Of a DNA stretch of 64,000 nucleotides, positions 1 through 14,227 are shown in pieces. The stretch lies in contig JAJFZO010000256.1 in the NCBI GenBank assembly GCA_021397835.1, positions 196,001 through 260,000 on the forward strand, given 5' to 3'. This DNA comes from Moringa oleifera (lineage: Eukaryota > Streptophyta > Magnoliopsida > Brassicales > Moringaceae). A model generated the notes under the pieces. The model was given only the letters and a program-made list of their open reading frames with translations. It did not search any database and was not told the origin of the DNA. Both the position numbers and the translations under genes were made by a program. Each line of letters opens with the position of its first letter. The stretch's first letter is position 1.

Positions 1-1540
1 TCTCTGGCATAAATGGAGTTCTATACTACACTCCCCAAATCCTTGAGCAGGCAGGAGTGGGAGTTCTTCTTTCAAACATGGGCATTAGTTCTGCTTCTGC
101 ATCTCTGCTCATCAGTGCACTCACAACTTTGATGATGCTTCCAAGTATAGCTGTTGCAATGAGGCTCATGGATATAGCTGGAAGAAGGTACTTCTTTCAG
201 TTTTGAGTGTTTCTCTTTGCATGATGCCTGTGTTTGGTGTAAATGTGCAAAGTGTCTTTGTTTTAGTAGTTCTCTTTTCTTTGTTATGGCCCTCTGATTT
301 GCGCAAGGTGGGTTAACCTTGATCATAGTCCAGGACTCATATAGTGGGGTTCTGGAATGTTAACAGAAAGTGGGGATCAAGTATGCTGCCCCGACTGAGC
401 TGCTTTGTCCTTGTTTCTCATTTTGTTAGCCAAAGTAAGGTCAAATTAACTGGAGCTACCTCCTCCGTAACTGCTTTTCTAACTAGGAAAAAGTTCTCAG
501 CAAGTATCACTCCCACTGCTCTCAGGCATGCTAGATTAGGCTGAAAGGTTGTCCCATGTGACGTGTTTGATAAATGACTTCCGTAAAGCGGCAAAGTTAT
601 GGAAGTATATATGTGGAAGGAAAGAGAGATGATCCTCCACATCTGTTGGTCAAGTCCTATGTCTACCACAGCAGAATTAACAGATGGTAGAAACTTTTCT
701 GAAATTATTACAGCTTAAATGACCATGCTGGCTGTTATGTGTATTAATGACTTGTTTCCAATAGAATAGCTGGCTTCACTAGTTGTTCTGCATCATTTTT
801 CTTTATAATATAGGCTGAATGCTGGAGTTTAATGGAAGGGTTATTCATATGTTACGTGTTGTGTGTGGCCAGTAATGTTGTAGATCCTTTGTCATTCGCA
901 ATTGGCATCCTATAAATATGCTCCTGATATAGTTTATGTGGAAACAAGCTGTTCATAAGCTTTTTAGATCTATTTCAGAGGAGAAAAGCCATAGAATTCT
1001 CAAGTAATTAATTGTATGTTGACATTTAAAGGTTGCTTGTATCTATTATATCGTTGTCGTGATCTCCTTTTAAAACCAACTTTTATTTCTTGCAGGAGCT
1101 TGCTGCTCTACACACTCCCTGTCCTGATGGGATCTCTTCTGATCTTAGTGATTGGCAGTGTGGTTGATATGGGGAATGTTGTGCATGCAGTAATATCAAC
1201 CGTTAGTGTTGTGATGTATTTCTGCTTCTTTGTGATGGGTTTTGGGCCAATCCCTAACATACTGTGTGCTGAGATCTTTCCCACCCGCGTCCGTGGAATC
1301 TGCATTGCCCTGTGTGCTCTTACATTTTGGTTTGGCGATATCATCGTGACCTATTCACTCCCTGTGCTGCTCAAATCTGTTGGTCTTGTTGGTGTTTTTG
1401 GCATGTACGCAGTTGTGTGCATGATAGCATGGGTGTTTGTCTTCTTGAAAGTACCAGAAACGAAGGGCATGCCCCTTGAGGTGATCACAGAGTTCTTCTC
1501 TGTTGGGGCAAAACAGGCTGCAGCTGCCAAGAACAACTGA
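1..1540 (+). CDS. Tonoplast monosaccharide transporter (MSSP/TMT), 3' end only
   Basis: Partial gene: the window opens inside an exon (about 1-187) and the last exon is 1096-1540, stop TGA 1538-1540. The split arginine codon (AG|G) joins them across a 908-bp GT-AG intron. The first piece reads SGINGVLYYTPQILEQAGVG, a transmembrane segment typical of sugar-porter MFS proteins. The second has four or five more membrane segments and the conserved FGPIPNILCAEIFPTRVRG and PETKGMPLEVI sugar-porter motifs. In plants this tail belongs to MSSP/TMT proteins, which move hexoses and sucrose into the vacuole against protons. The N-terminal half and the long central loop, which would separate TMT1 from TMT2, lie outside the window. 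It converges on the homoserine kinase downstream. Family call firm, paralogue not assigned. Confidence 0.93.
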
Positions 1541-2333
1541 CGTGTTGGGCACTGATGACTTGAAAGTTTTGTCTTCTTGTTTCATTTTCTGGTTTTAATG
1601 TGGTGTTATTTAGGTGTTGCTGGAGGCTTGATTTCTGTAGAAAGAATGTGTACTCATACTGTTGCTCTTTTAAAACACTTAATCAAGCTTTCTGCTAATT
1701 CAAAATTATGAGCCTGAGCAGTGAGCACTGAAATCTGGCATGAGCCCAGTTTTGCTGAAAATAAAGAGGTGCTGCCAACTTTCAGGAAACCTCATGACTT
1801 TGTCCTTGCAAACATGAGAGGCATTCCAAGTTTTATGGCAAGCCAGAAATGCACGAGTAGCAAGCTTATAGTTGCCTCCAAAAAGATAAAAGAACATAAC
1901 TTTTACACCATCAAGTACCAAGATTAAGATTACAGAGAAGAACCCACAATTCTATATTCCCTATGCATGAACATAAAGAATTAAGAAATGCAGAGCAGCC
2001 AGCAAGGAGCATTAAGCATTCTATCAGCAAAGTTTATCTAAGAGAAAGCTGAACATAAGTGACACGAATGTTTAGCTATGGAATGAAGATCTGAAAGAAA
2101 AGAAGCCAAGAAAAATGGGTGCATTATTGATTATTGAACACAGAGGAAGCAGAGGTTCCATGCCTTCATAAAAAGGTACTTCCATTTTATTGGATAAGAT
2201 GATTGGTGACCTTCACTGCATCTCTCAGAATGCGAACAAAGCCAAAACTGACATCAACCGATCAAGTCGGATCAAGCAGAATTTTGAGGAGAAACAGAGG
2301 CAAAGAGAAGAAAATGGCAAGAGCGATTTCTTA
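1541..2333. other. Convergent 3' intergenic region
   Basis: About 0.8 kb between two convergent stop codons, holding the 3' UTRs of the sugar transporter (+) and homoserine kinase (-). The short ORFs here show no recognisable protein. I see no RNA gene or repeat. Confidence 0.6.
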
Positions 2334-3443
2334 TCATCTGGGAAAGCTACTGACGAGCCTAGAACCCACCCTGTCAAGCCTCTGCACAACAGCTGCAGAC
2401 TTCAAATTCCCTGCCTTCCAAAACGCCTCCACCATCCTCTCTCCAATCTCCTTCCCTTTCTCGTCCGAATCTGTCACTGCCACAGCAGTCGGGCCAGCCC
2501 CGCTGATCGTGCAGCCGTATGCCCCGCTCTCTATAGCCGCCTTCTTCACCGCCTCCATTCCTGGAATCAGCAGCGCCCTCTTCGGCTCCACGATCTTGTC
2601 GGACGAGAGTGCTTTCCCCAGTCCGTCCACGTCACCCTCTAGCACCGCCGCCACCAGCGCCCCGGCCTGGCTGCTGTTCCACACATGGTGTGCCATCCCA
2701 ATCTCAGGTGGCAGCGCGGCCCGCATCTTCTTGGTCGGCGCCTCGAATTCCGGGCTCACTAGCACGAAGAACAGCTCCTTATCAGACGGAAATCTAAGCG
2801 TTTTCAGTTCGAGCGGGTCGTAGCTCCTAATCAGCACAAACCCACCCATTATGGCCGGGGCAATGTTGTCAGCGTGGTACCCAGAAACTTTGGCCTCCGA
2901 TTCCAGCCCAGCGAGGACCAACTCGTGGGTGCTTAATTTTCGGCCGAACATCTCATTGACAGCGACCGCTGCTGCGGCCGCGCTGGCAGCGCTGGATCCG
3001 AGACCGCTGCCCAAGGGGAGGCCTTTCTCGAGGGTCAGAGAGAGGCCAACCGAGCGGATTTGGAGCATCTTCATGGCGGCGATGGCAGCGATTCCGGCGC
3101 AGTTCCATAGAGGGTTGGTGCTGAGCTTGCCAGGTCCAGAGATGCGGGAAATAGAGATCTCACCCGGGCGGACAGCAGGGTCCAGGCGGAGGGTAACGTG
3201 ATCGCCGAGGCCATCAACGGCGCAGCCCAGAAAGTCGAAGCCTGGGCCCAGGTTAGCCACGGTGGCCGGCGCGAAGGTCTTGACGGAAGTGAAGACGGGC
3301 TCTGGTTCAGTGGTGACAACACTTGAAGGCGAGACCTTGCATCTTATAGTACATGCTTTGGCGACGCGAGTCTGCGGGTGAGTGTTCTTTGGTGGTAAAT
3401 AACTAATGGGTTTCAACGGAGTCTGCAACCAGATGGTGGGCAT
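2334..3443 (-). CDS. HSK: Homoserine kinase, chloroplastic
   Basis: Single uninterrupted 369-residue ORF. Homoserine kinase phosphorylates L-homoserine with ATP to O-phosphohomoserine, the branch point for threonine and methionine synthesis in plastids. The first ~50 residues are basic and Ser/Thr-rich, as in a chloroplast transit peptide. The GHMP-kinase fold starts at FAPATVANLGPGFDFLG (about residue 57). The ATP loop PLGSGLGSSAASA is near residue 145 and the C-terminal GHMP motif ISGAGPTAVAV near 315. Length matches plant HSK, which is usually intronless. The coding region is visibly more GC-rich than its flanks, and stretches of Ala/Gly codons open long shadow ORFs on the other strand. 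The start chosen is the first ATG, the only one giving a transit peptide of normal length. Confidence 0.97.
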   Translation of the reverse strand: MPTIWLQTPLKPISYLPPKNTHPQTRVAKACTIRCKVSPSSVVTTEPEPVFTSVKTFAPATVANLGPGFDFLGCAVDGLGDHVTLRLDPAVRPGEISISRISGPGKLSTNPLWNCAGIAAIAAMKMLQIRSVGLSLTLEKGLPLGSGLGSSAASAAAAAVAVNEMFGRKLSTHELVLAGLESEAKVSGYHADNIAPAIMGGFVLIRSYDPLELKTLRFPSDKELFFVLVSPEFEAPTKKMRAALPPEIGMAHHVWNSSQAGALVAAVLEGDVDGLGKALSSDKIVEPKRALLIPGMEAVKKAAIESGAYGCTISGAGPTAVAVTDSDEKGKEIGERMVEAFWKAGNLKSAAVVQRLDRVGSRLVSSFPR

Positions 3444-3926
3444 CCTTTCAGATTGAGAGGGGGAGAGAGAGGCGGAACAGTCTTAAGTCAGGCAAGAAGA
3501 GAGAGCCAGAGAGTTGGCAAAAGGCAATGCGGTCTTCATCGCCGAATTCCGAATTTTTTATGGCATTCCGCCAAACACTTTGACTTAAAATCATACCTTT
3601 AACTGTAGAAGTAATGCATATAATTCTTGTTACTTTAAATTGTATTAACTTGAAATACATAATTACAAAAGGGAAAGGTCTTCGTAGTGATGGGTACCCA
3701 TTTAAATTTAGAATCTGTAATCCAGAGAAAGGCATCGCATGGCAGAGTAATCTACATGTTGCTATTGAAAGTAGTATTACAGAGTGAAACATTGATTTTC
3801 ACCCTTTCTCCAGGACAGTTGTCCTAGGTATTATCTATCATGTCTCGCAGACAAAAATCACTTTTGACTATCCCAGTCAGTTCATTAGAACTGGATGTCA
3901 CTTGCAACAGAACTACTTCAGTGGAG

Positions 3927-7497
<3,571 letters not shown>

Positions 7498-8710
7498 GGT
7501 GAAACTAAATGATATATCTGACAAACTAGTACCAAACAAACCAGAAAATGGGTAGATGAAATACTTAAATAACAATGAAATCACTCCTGAACACTTTTAG
7601 TGGATTACTAGCTGCCTTAAATTAGGACAAGAAGCAAATGAACGCTGAATAGCAGTATCTTTGACAAGAAGGTCACCATGAAACAAATCTCTATTATTTG
7701 AAAGTATAATTATCAGAATGATACAGATCAACTTGTCCAAGTCATTAACAGACTAGCTCAGAAGGAGCAAAAAGGAATAAAGTAGAAAACCCAATTGAAA
7801 TTCCAAACTACAGACCAAGAGGAGGAATTAAAGAAATTAAGGCAAGGCAAGGGTCATAACCCAAAAAGCATCAAGCACCAAAAGAAAACGAGCTAAATGC
7901 TTAAACATCGGGCCGTATAATAAGAAGATACCCATCTAAATTGAGCAAGTAGAAGTGAAGAAGTGATTCCAGAGGGTCAAGAGGAACAAACACTCACCTC
8001 AAACCCAAAGAGAAGAGTTAGAAGAATCAGAGGAAAAGCGGCGAGACCCCAGGGCACTCCATCCTACAAAGAAGGGAAGGTTCATTAATACAAAGTAATA
8101 CAAAGAAACTAGTGGCAACCACAGAACAAATATGACAAGGAATTGTCACTAGCAATAAAACATTAAAGAAACAAAAACGAAAAGGAAACGCTCACAACAG
8201 AAGCTTAGCCGGTCGAGAAAGAAAAGAAGCCACTGAGGATAACAGTGAGCACTTTTGCATTATTTAATTACGGGAATACTTGAGGATAGAGAAAGGAGAA
8301 GACTTGGTAATTGGGCTTCTCAGAAACAGCAAGCCATAGGAAATTTGCTCAGAATTCTGCATCACTCCTTTTCATCAACATCGGCCTGTTTGGAAGTTTC
8401 GGAGGGAGAATAGGGTCAAAGAAGCCCAGAACGAGGAGAACTTATGGGATGCGTGTCTAAATATATAATCAACGTGGAAAAGAAGGGGTAGTGACTCTAA
8501 CGAGAGATGGTGACGTTGAGTGATGGCCCTGGGAAGCAATTCAGCTTGATCACCACGCGCAAAGACTCGAAGAGGTTTAAGGTTTCCCAGGAGTAACCAG
8601 TTTTGTATCTCACAATGGATTAAACAGGAGCAAGAGAATAATAAACAGATGGAGGAACGTGCTTTTATCTTGTACTCTGAAAAGAGGGAAAAAGCTGTGG
8701 CATTCATTTT
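7498..8710 (-). promoter_or_regulatory. Spliced 5' leader and promoter region of the GLR gene
   Basis: A likely non-coding exon lies at 8063-7998, with AG before 8063 and a strong GTGAGT donor after 7998. A further leader exon may end near 8196 (GTGAGC donor). The acceptor in front of the coding exon is probably the TTTAG just upstream of the 7497 start codon. Transcription start was not determined. The remainder to 8710 would be first leader exon or promoter. Inference from splice sites only. Confidence 0.45.
8027..8062 (-). promoter_or_regulatory. Upstream ORF (11 codons) in the GLR leader exon
   Basis: The leader exon 8063-7998 begins one base before an ATG (8062-8060) that opens an 11-codon frame closed by TGA at 8029-8027. 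If the exon is spliced as predicted, ribosomes meet this uORF before the GLR start codon, which could lower or condition translation. It depends on the exon model. Confidence 0.35.
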
Positions 8711-10151
8711 TCTGGTTGGGGAAAAAGACTAAAACGAAGAATAGAGGATGATGTCTCCGTCACCCTTAGAATCCATTGGAACCTGAAGGTACGTTTCTTT
8801 TAATTTCAGATTATGAAAGAGCTAACTCAGTGTGATAATCTTACAGGCAAACAAATGCTTATTCGCGGTTAGGCCCATTCTTTCCCCGTAGTGCATCAGT
8901 TGGGTTGGGTACAATGAAAAGAACCCCCGGATTCTTTTCGTTACTTTTTGGAGTCCCCACATGCAACAGCTGCTGACTCCCAATCTTTTTATGTTTGCTA
9001 TGAGACTATATGGTTGCAGTGTTACACAATGACGATACAGTGAGTGGTGCAAGAGACATTCTGGTGGTGATCATTATTACCTAGTCACCTTAGCACATGT
9101 TGGCGCCACATAAACCCCAACCCACCAGAGAGTGCTCCAGAAGTGAGCGCAACCTGAGAGTGGTGGTCCAATAAACATGGTCATGCCGATAGAGTACCAC
9201 TCACCAGCTAAAAGTGGGTCAACGTAAACCTCCTTGGTTCCCACCACCACCACCAAGCTTTCAGTACTCCAAACATCAACTTGGTAATGGACTTTCCTAC
9301 TGGACAAAGATGTTGCTCTTATTTGGCTAATTATTTTCTAACTCGCAGCTCCTTTTCAGATTGCTTCCGGAGAATATTTGCATAATAGTGGTGGTATCTT
9401 CAAGTGCTAAGGGGTTGCCTCTTTGCGACTTCCTATGTACTGCCTGGTGCCCTAAAATGCAATGATTCAACTAACTGTTTTCAACTTAATAAGCCAGTAC
9501 GTTAATCACATACAAGGTATTTCCTATTTGCCAATCCAAGATTCCACAGTTTTCTGCAATAGAAAATCAGGCGTTCCAGTCCATGGTAGGAAAAATCGAA
9601 TAGTACAAACGTCCTGGCATAATAACCTAGGTTCAAACTCCCCTCCCTAAACATGTTTTGACTACAAATTATTCTATTCACCAAAAATAATAATAATAAT
9701 AATAAATGCTTCAAGAATGAACTAATCAGGAACAGGAAGTATACAGGTAAAAATTTATGCCGAATACTAAGATCGTTCTGAGTCATGTTCATCAGATAAT
9801 ACCAAAGGTCTGAAGCTTCATCCCTGTTAACTTCAAGTCGGGTGGTAGCCAGTCAACTTACCACCAGGCTCGTCTGAGAAACTTGAAAATTCAATGGGTG
9901 AAAGGTTAACCCCCTCCATTATTATATGGTTATTAAAAACAATGAACAACTCAGCTTCAGATAATTCATGTTACTCAATCAAGTCCTAGAAGCTGTCCCC
10001 TACCTGTTGATCACTACAGACTTCTTATGACCCCTTGCACATTCCTGGGCAGAGGCTATAGGGCATAACAAGCATCACAGTCTCACCAGTAAACAATGCC
10101 ATATTCAGTTCTTCACCAGATGACTGCATCAATGAACATTAGATGCTCCAT
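8711..10151. other. Intergenic region between PHT4;6-type gene and GLR gene
   Basis: About 1.4 kb. The right-hand part (roughly 9800-10151) is probably the 3' UTR of the anion transporter. Short ORFs (for example 9077-9307 on the minus strand) resemble no family I know. A SINE-like stretch is listed separately. Confidence 0.5.
9570..9708 (+). mobile_element. Possible degenerate tRNA-derived SINE
   Basis: The string GGTTCAAACTCC (about 9631-9642) resembles a Pol III B box. A weak A-box-like stretch (AGTCCATGGTAGG) lies about 50 bases upstream. The unit ends in an (AAT)n tract at about 9686-9706, a common SINE tail. No target-site duplication was identified, so this is tentative. Confidence 0.25.
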
Positions 10152-11480
10152 TCAGTCAAAAATCTTCTCCCCAGTTGAGAATAGCAAGAACACAAAAGAA
10201 CTAAAAATGCAGAGAAACCCTGGGATGAAAAACACCGCTCTCCAGCTTTCTGGACTTGAAAGATCTGAATAAGCAGTTTTAGCAGCCTCAAGAAGCCGCC
10301 CAGTCAGATCAACCCCAACGATGCCAGCTAATGTGCCAGCAGTATTGGAGACTCCCATCACAATTCCTGCATATCTGGGAGCAATGTCCATGTGATTTAC
10401 TGCAAAACCTGCTCTTCCCAGTGCCAAGAAACCAAGAGCTAACGAAGAACAGAAGACAGCCCCACTAGAAGTTCTGAAGGTGGGCAGTGCCATCAATGCA
10501 AGAGAAGCAACAATAAACCCTATTGTGTTCAGGAACTTTCGGGTTTTAGTCACAGACAATATTCTTTTGGTAATCAAGTAATCAGCAACAACTCCACCAA
10601 TATTTGAAAACATAAACATGTTCAGATAAGGCATCATCTTAGATGAACCCATTTCCTGAAGACTGAGCTGGAGGCCCAGCTCAAAATATGTTGGCAGCCA
10701 GTTCATCAACACATACAGAGCATAATGGAATGTGAAATTATTTACCACTATTGCCCAAACTGGCAGGCTGACTAAAATCCTTTTCCAGGGGATTTTGGCA
10801 GTTTTAATGGAACTTCCCCCATTCTCCACTTTTAACTTCTGATTTCCTTTGGTTGGCAATAAAGACTCTCCATATGTAGCAGCCAAGGCTTTTTGTTGAT
10901 CTGACCGAGGAGGGTCAGTTGCATATTCATACCAAAGCAATGACCAAATAACACCTAATGCTGCTTCAGCAATAAATACTGATTGAGGGCCTTTGAACTT
11001 TACCAAGCTTGGAAGGACAAGCATCCCCATAGCAGCACCTAGGTACATCCCCGATGTTGTAAGTGATACAGATCTAGACCTTTCATGGGGTGGAACCCAT
11101 TGTGCTAGGACAGTGTGGATGGAGGGAAAGATGAACCCTTGTGCCACACCAACAAGCAAGCGAGCCACCACCAACACAAAGACTCTATTTGGATCAAGTG
11201 GCACCAAAAAGCAAGTAGATGACCATAATATAAATGAGAGAAGAAGCACCTTCCTTCCCCCTATTTTCTGAGCTGCCCACCCTCCAGGAACCTGCGAACA
11301 GGCATAACCATAATAGAATGTAGAAAGTATGGTGCCTTTACTTGATTGGTTAACTCCAGCAGCATCGGCCGCAACAGTATATGCAATAGAGAAGCCTACA
11401 CGCTCTATATAACAAACACATGTGCTGATGAAGGTTAAAATGACTATCAAATAACGCTTTGGGAATCTAGTCCACCTCAT
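10152..11480 (-). CDS. PHT4;6: Golgi anion/phosphate transporter, PHT4;6 (ANTR5) type
   Basis: Uninterrupted 442-residue MFS protein with about 12 hydrophobic segments. The first is followed by CYIERVGFSIAYTVAADAAG, and the protein keeps SQVPGGWAAQKIGGRKVLLL (loop 2-3), PSIHTVLAQWVPPHERSRSV (loop 4-5) and NHMDIAPRYAGIVMGVSNTA near residue 365. These match the SLC17/PHT4 family and, as I recall it, PHT4;6 (also called ANTR5) over the whole length, including the STGEKIFD C-terminus. PHT4;6 exports phosphate from the Golgi lumen, where glycosylation releases it. It lacks the long plastid transit peptide of other PHT4 members. A very short uORF and a probable leader intron (acceptor near 11641) lie upstream. 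The start is the first ATG after the uORF. Confidence 0.94.
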   Translation of the reverse strand: MRWTRFPKRYLIVILTFISTCVCYIERVGFSIAYTVAADAAGVNQSSKGTILSTFYYGYACSQVPGGWAAQKIGGRKVLLLSFILWSSTCFLVPLDPNRVFVLVVARLLVGVAQGFIFPSIHTVLAQWVPPHERSRSVSLTTSGMYLGAAMGMLVLPSLVKFKGPQSVFIAEAALGVIWSLLWYEYATDPPRSDQQKALAATYGESLLPTKGNQKLKVENGGSSIKTAKIPWKRILVSLPVWAIVVNNFTFHYALYVLMNWLPTYFELGLQLSLQEMGSSKMMPYLNMFMFSNIGGVVADYLITKRILSVTKTRKFLNTIGFIVASLALMALPTFRTSSGAVFCSSLALGFLALGRAGFAVNHMDIAPRYAGIVMGVSNTAGTLAGIVGVDLTGRLLEAAKTAYSDLSSPESWRAVFFIPGFLCIFSSFVFLLFSTGEKIFD

Positions 11481-11495
11481 GCTTCTCCTATACTC

Positions 11496-11513
11496 TTATG
11501 AAGAAGTATTCAT
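11496..11513 (-). promoter_or_regulatory. Minimal upstream ORF before PHT4;6-type start codon
   Basis: ATG-AAT-ACT-TCT-TCA-TAA ends 15 bases before the main ATG (11480). A five-codon uORF so close to the start could affect translation by short-range reinitiation. No leader intron separates the two, as judged from the absence of splice sites between them. Confidence 0.5.
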
Positions 11514-12636
11514 GCAATCAATTGTCCCCAAATCACCCACTTCCGGGAAGGCTCACTCTTTTCTTGATCCCAGCAAGCAACTGATCTGGAAAAAAGGTGG
11601 GAGCAACTTGTAGACTGACACCTGCAAGCACTAACAGAACCTGAAACAAAACAAAATAATAAATAAAAATGAACAAGCAGAACAAAGTAGCACCACGTCA
11701 CCATCAACTTACACAGGATGCACATTTTACTAGATATCAATAAACGAAAAAGTATATCTGAGAATTGTTGGTTAAAGAACCCACCAATGAATTTCTAAGC
11801 AAAAACTTGTCACAAAATAATTGATTCCATCAATTTATTTCACTTCTTTTGTACTGATAAAAAAAAAAAAGATGGCCAACATATTATAAATGATCCCATA
11901 GCATATAATGAGCAAGATAGTTGTGACTATTAAATAACTTAAATTTTCTTCTGGGCACCAAGCAAAGTCTTTCCATTGGGTATCAAAGCCCTTGCTTACC
12001 CTACAATACACTTCTACCAAGGGAGGGAAACTGCTAGTTCACTCAGTATCCCATTCAAGCTTAAGGCATTCGCAAGTTTCCCAAAAAAGGAACCAAAAGC
12101 TGATGCTAAGGGAGAGCAAAGCAATCTTCCAGTATGGAGTCCAGTGGCTGCAACATTACTGAAGTACTTAGTTTTTGGGTATCCTATTATTTTTTCTCAG
12201 TGCCCTTTGTGGTGAAAAACAAGGCATTTAGTATTTATAGGCAGCACAGTAGCCTGGAAAATACATTCACTTACTAGTATACAATCAAAACATTGGTAAT
12301 CTCTCAAAAACCAGTGCTAAGTGCCACATAGTGATAAGTGGACTCCATTTTTGATAAGACCCAATTTACGGAGAACCTGAGTTGAGATGGCAGTAAGTGA
12401 CCAGGGCTTTCAGTCTTTAAGCACAAAGTGGTGTATGTCAACCCCCAGTTAGGTTAGAGTTGCAGACATGAAAAAGGAACTCAATATGAAACCCAACGAA
12501 GCCAAGGCCAAGGCCTAAAAGCAAAGTTTCCAACTGATGTGTTAGCCTATATCCTAGAATATTAATTAGATTATACACGGGAATAACCCCAAAAGGACTC
12601 TACAATGTGAAAGTAAAATTCAACTGGCAATTTACC
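11514..12636 (-). other. Leader and upstream region of the PHT4;6-type gene
   Basis: Contains a probable non-coding 5' exon running up to about 11640 (polypyrimidine-AG acceptor just upstream) and then unassigned, AT-rich DNA. It would also contain the 3' UTR of the candidate gene at 12637-14227. No protein family seen. Confidence 0.4.
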
Positions 12637-14227
12637 CTACTGCAGAGAGCTCATAGAAAAATAATCAATTATCAGCGTGCTCTTCTTAGTATAAGCAAAA
12701 TGACCTAAGAAGTTTGGTGCAGGAATGAAGGACAGAAGAATCAAACCATCAGGCTTCATGAAGGTGACATGCATATGTTCACATAAAATGACATCTAACC
12801 CCTCATCAAACATCTCAATGTTGACTGTCTGCAATACAAATATTTAGTTGGATATCCCGGTTTACATGGAGACGTGGTTTCGGACCTAGTGCAACATGAT
12901 TGACTATACTGCAGAGTACAAATTTGCAAATTTCTTTATCTTTTTGAAAATAAAATTCTCAGAAGTAGAGATAGGAAAAAGGCACTTATAGGAAACCATG
13001 AACAATGCAGTGGCATCTTCTTAGGCATGACATAATTTGGTCTTCTAGATCCCTTTTCAAAAATCTTTGGAGATGAATGGAGTCTATTAACTGTTTCTAT
13101 AAGCCTTAACTTTTAGATTGGCAAAACATACTAACCTTAGCAGGTGCGCAAGCCATAACAATGTGGTTCATCATTTAGTAAATGCTCCCTTCTTTTCATT
13201 GAAGACACTAGAAATCATCTTTGTTCTTTCTATCGTATTCTTATAATTTTACTTCCCCCTCAATATTGCATGAAAGAGAGAAAAATAAGCATTTGAGACA
13301 TCCTGAATAGAACTTCTGCATTACATACATAGCAAGCTCAATTCATGAACCAAAAAAAGATACAAACACATATCTCCTGTCATCTCATGGCGTATGATAT
13401 GCACAACTAGGAGTATCAATAAAAATAACCATAATATCAACTATCTAAATCGTTTCCATATTCGCCACATTTCTATATGAAGTATAGAAATAGATCAAAG
13501 AGCTTGGTATGGCATCAATTAAGTAATGGGCGTATCTTGAAGAAATACACCAACCAATGAAGGAACAAACTTTAAAGAATACTCGCCCCCAATCCCCCTG
13601 CAATCCAAATCTATAACTACGATAGAAACAGAAGTTAAATAGTGGCCAAAAAACAAAAGAAAGACTGATTTTTTTGGGAAATTTGACAAACAACATGGCA
13701 AGATCACCAAAGAAAACAACACAGATAGAGACAAACAAACACAAAAATGAGAAGGACACAACATACATGATCAATGGTTACTGGTAATGAGAATGAATCA
13801 GGACAGATATCAGTAGTCAGTTCACCGTCGGCGAGAGTTCTCTTGCGAACAGCTTTGACAAATTGCAAATCTTGAACCAAGGTGACCTTATGAGAGTAAT
13901 GGCAGAGCCAATGCAGAAGAATTCCTGAATAGAAAAGAAAAAGTCAAATGGGCATAGGAGATGAGCCCTAGAGAGAGAGAGAGAGAGAGACTGAATGGAA
14001 GTCAACGTGGTAGAGGGGGTCGTGGTAGTAAAAACTAATGAAATGTTCACGGCTTCACGCCGACTCGCTGAGACAAAGAAACAAATAGTTGCGTGTGTGA
14101 CTTTAACTGCTAATGCTACTGCTTTTGCTATATATATTTACGGGAGCGAAGATCTACCTACCTTTTTTGAAGAAATAAGAGGACTTGGGGACGTATATAT
14201 CTGGGCCTGTTTGGCCAATTGATCCAT
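12637..14227 (-). CDS. Unrecognised candidate three-exon gene (about 139 residues)
   Basis: Exons 14227-14158, 13924-13767 and 12828-12637 join in frame (70+158+192 nt = 140 codons including stop) with GT-AG borders. The middle exon is the most convincing. It is open across all 158 bases in the phase set by its splice sites, with a well-structured composition (HWLCHYSHKVTLVQDLQFVK, then DICPDSFSLPVTIDH). Exon 3 continues TVNIEMFDEGLDVILCEHMH and ends in a hydrophobic tail. I recognise no domain, signal peptide or catalytic motif. It could be a small lineage-specific or poorly known conserved protein, or a fragment of a larger gene with exons I missed in the 938-bp second intron. The first exon is the least certain. 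Confidence 0.4.

Noticed and set aside
1016..1095. Start of a separate transporter gene
   Set aside because: The frame before 1096 is intron. The homologous protein continues from the exon at 1-187 through a split arginine codon.
9077..9307. Small minus-strand ORF of 76 codons
   Set aside because: No signal peptide, domain or splice support, and no resemblance to any protein I know.
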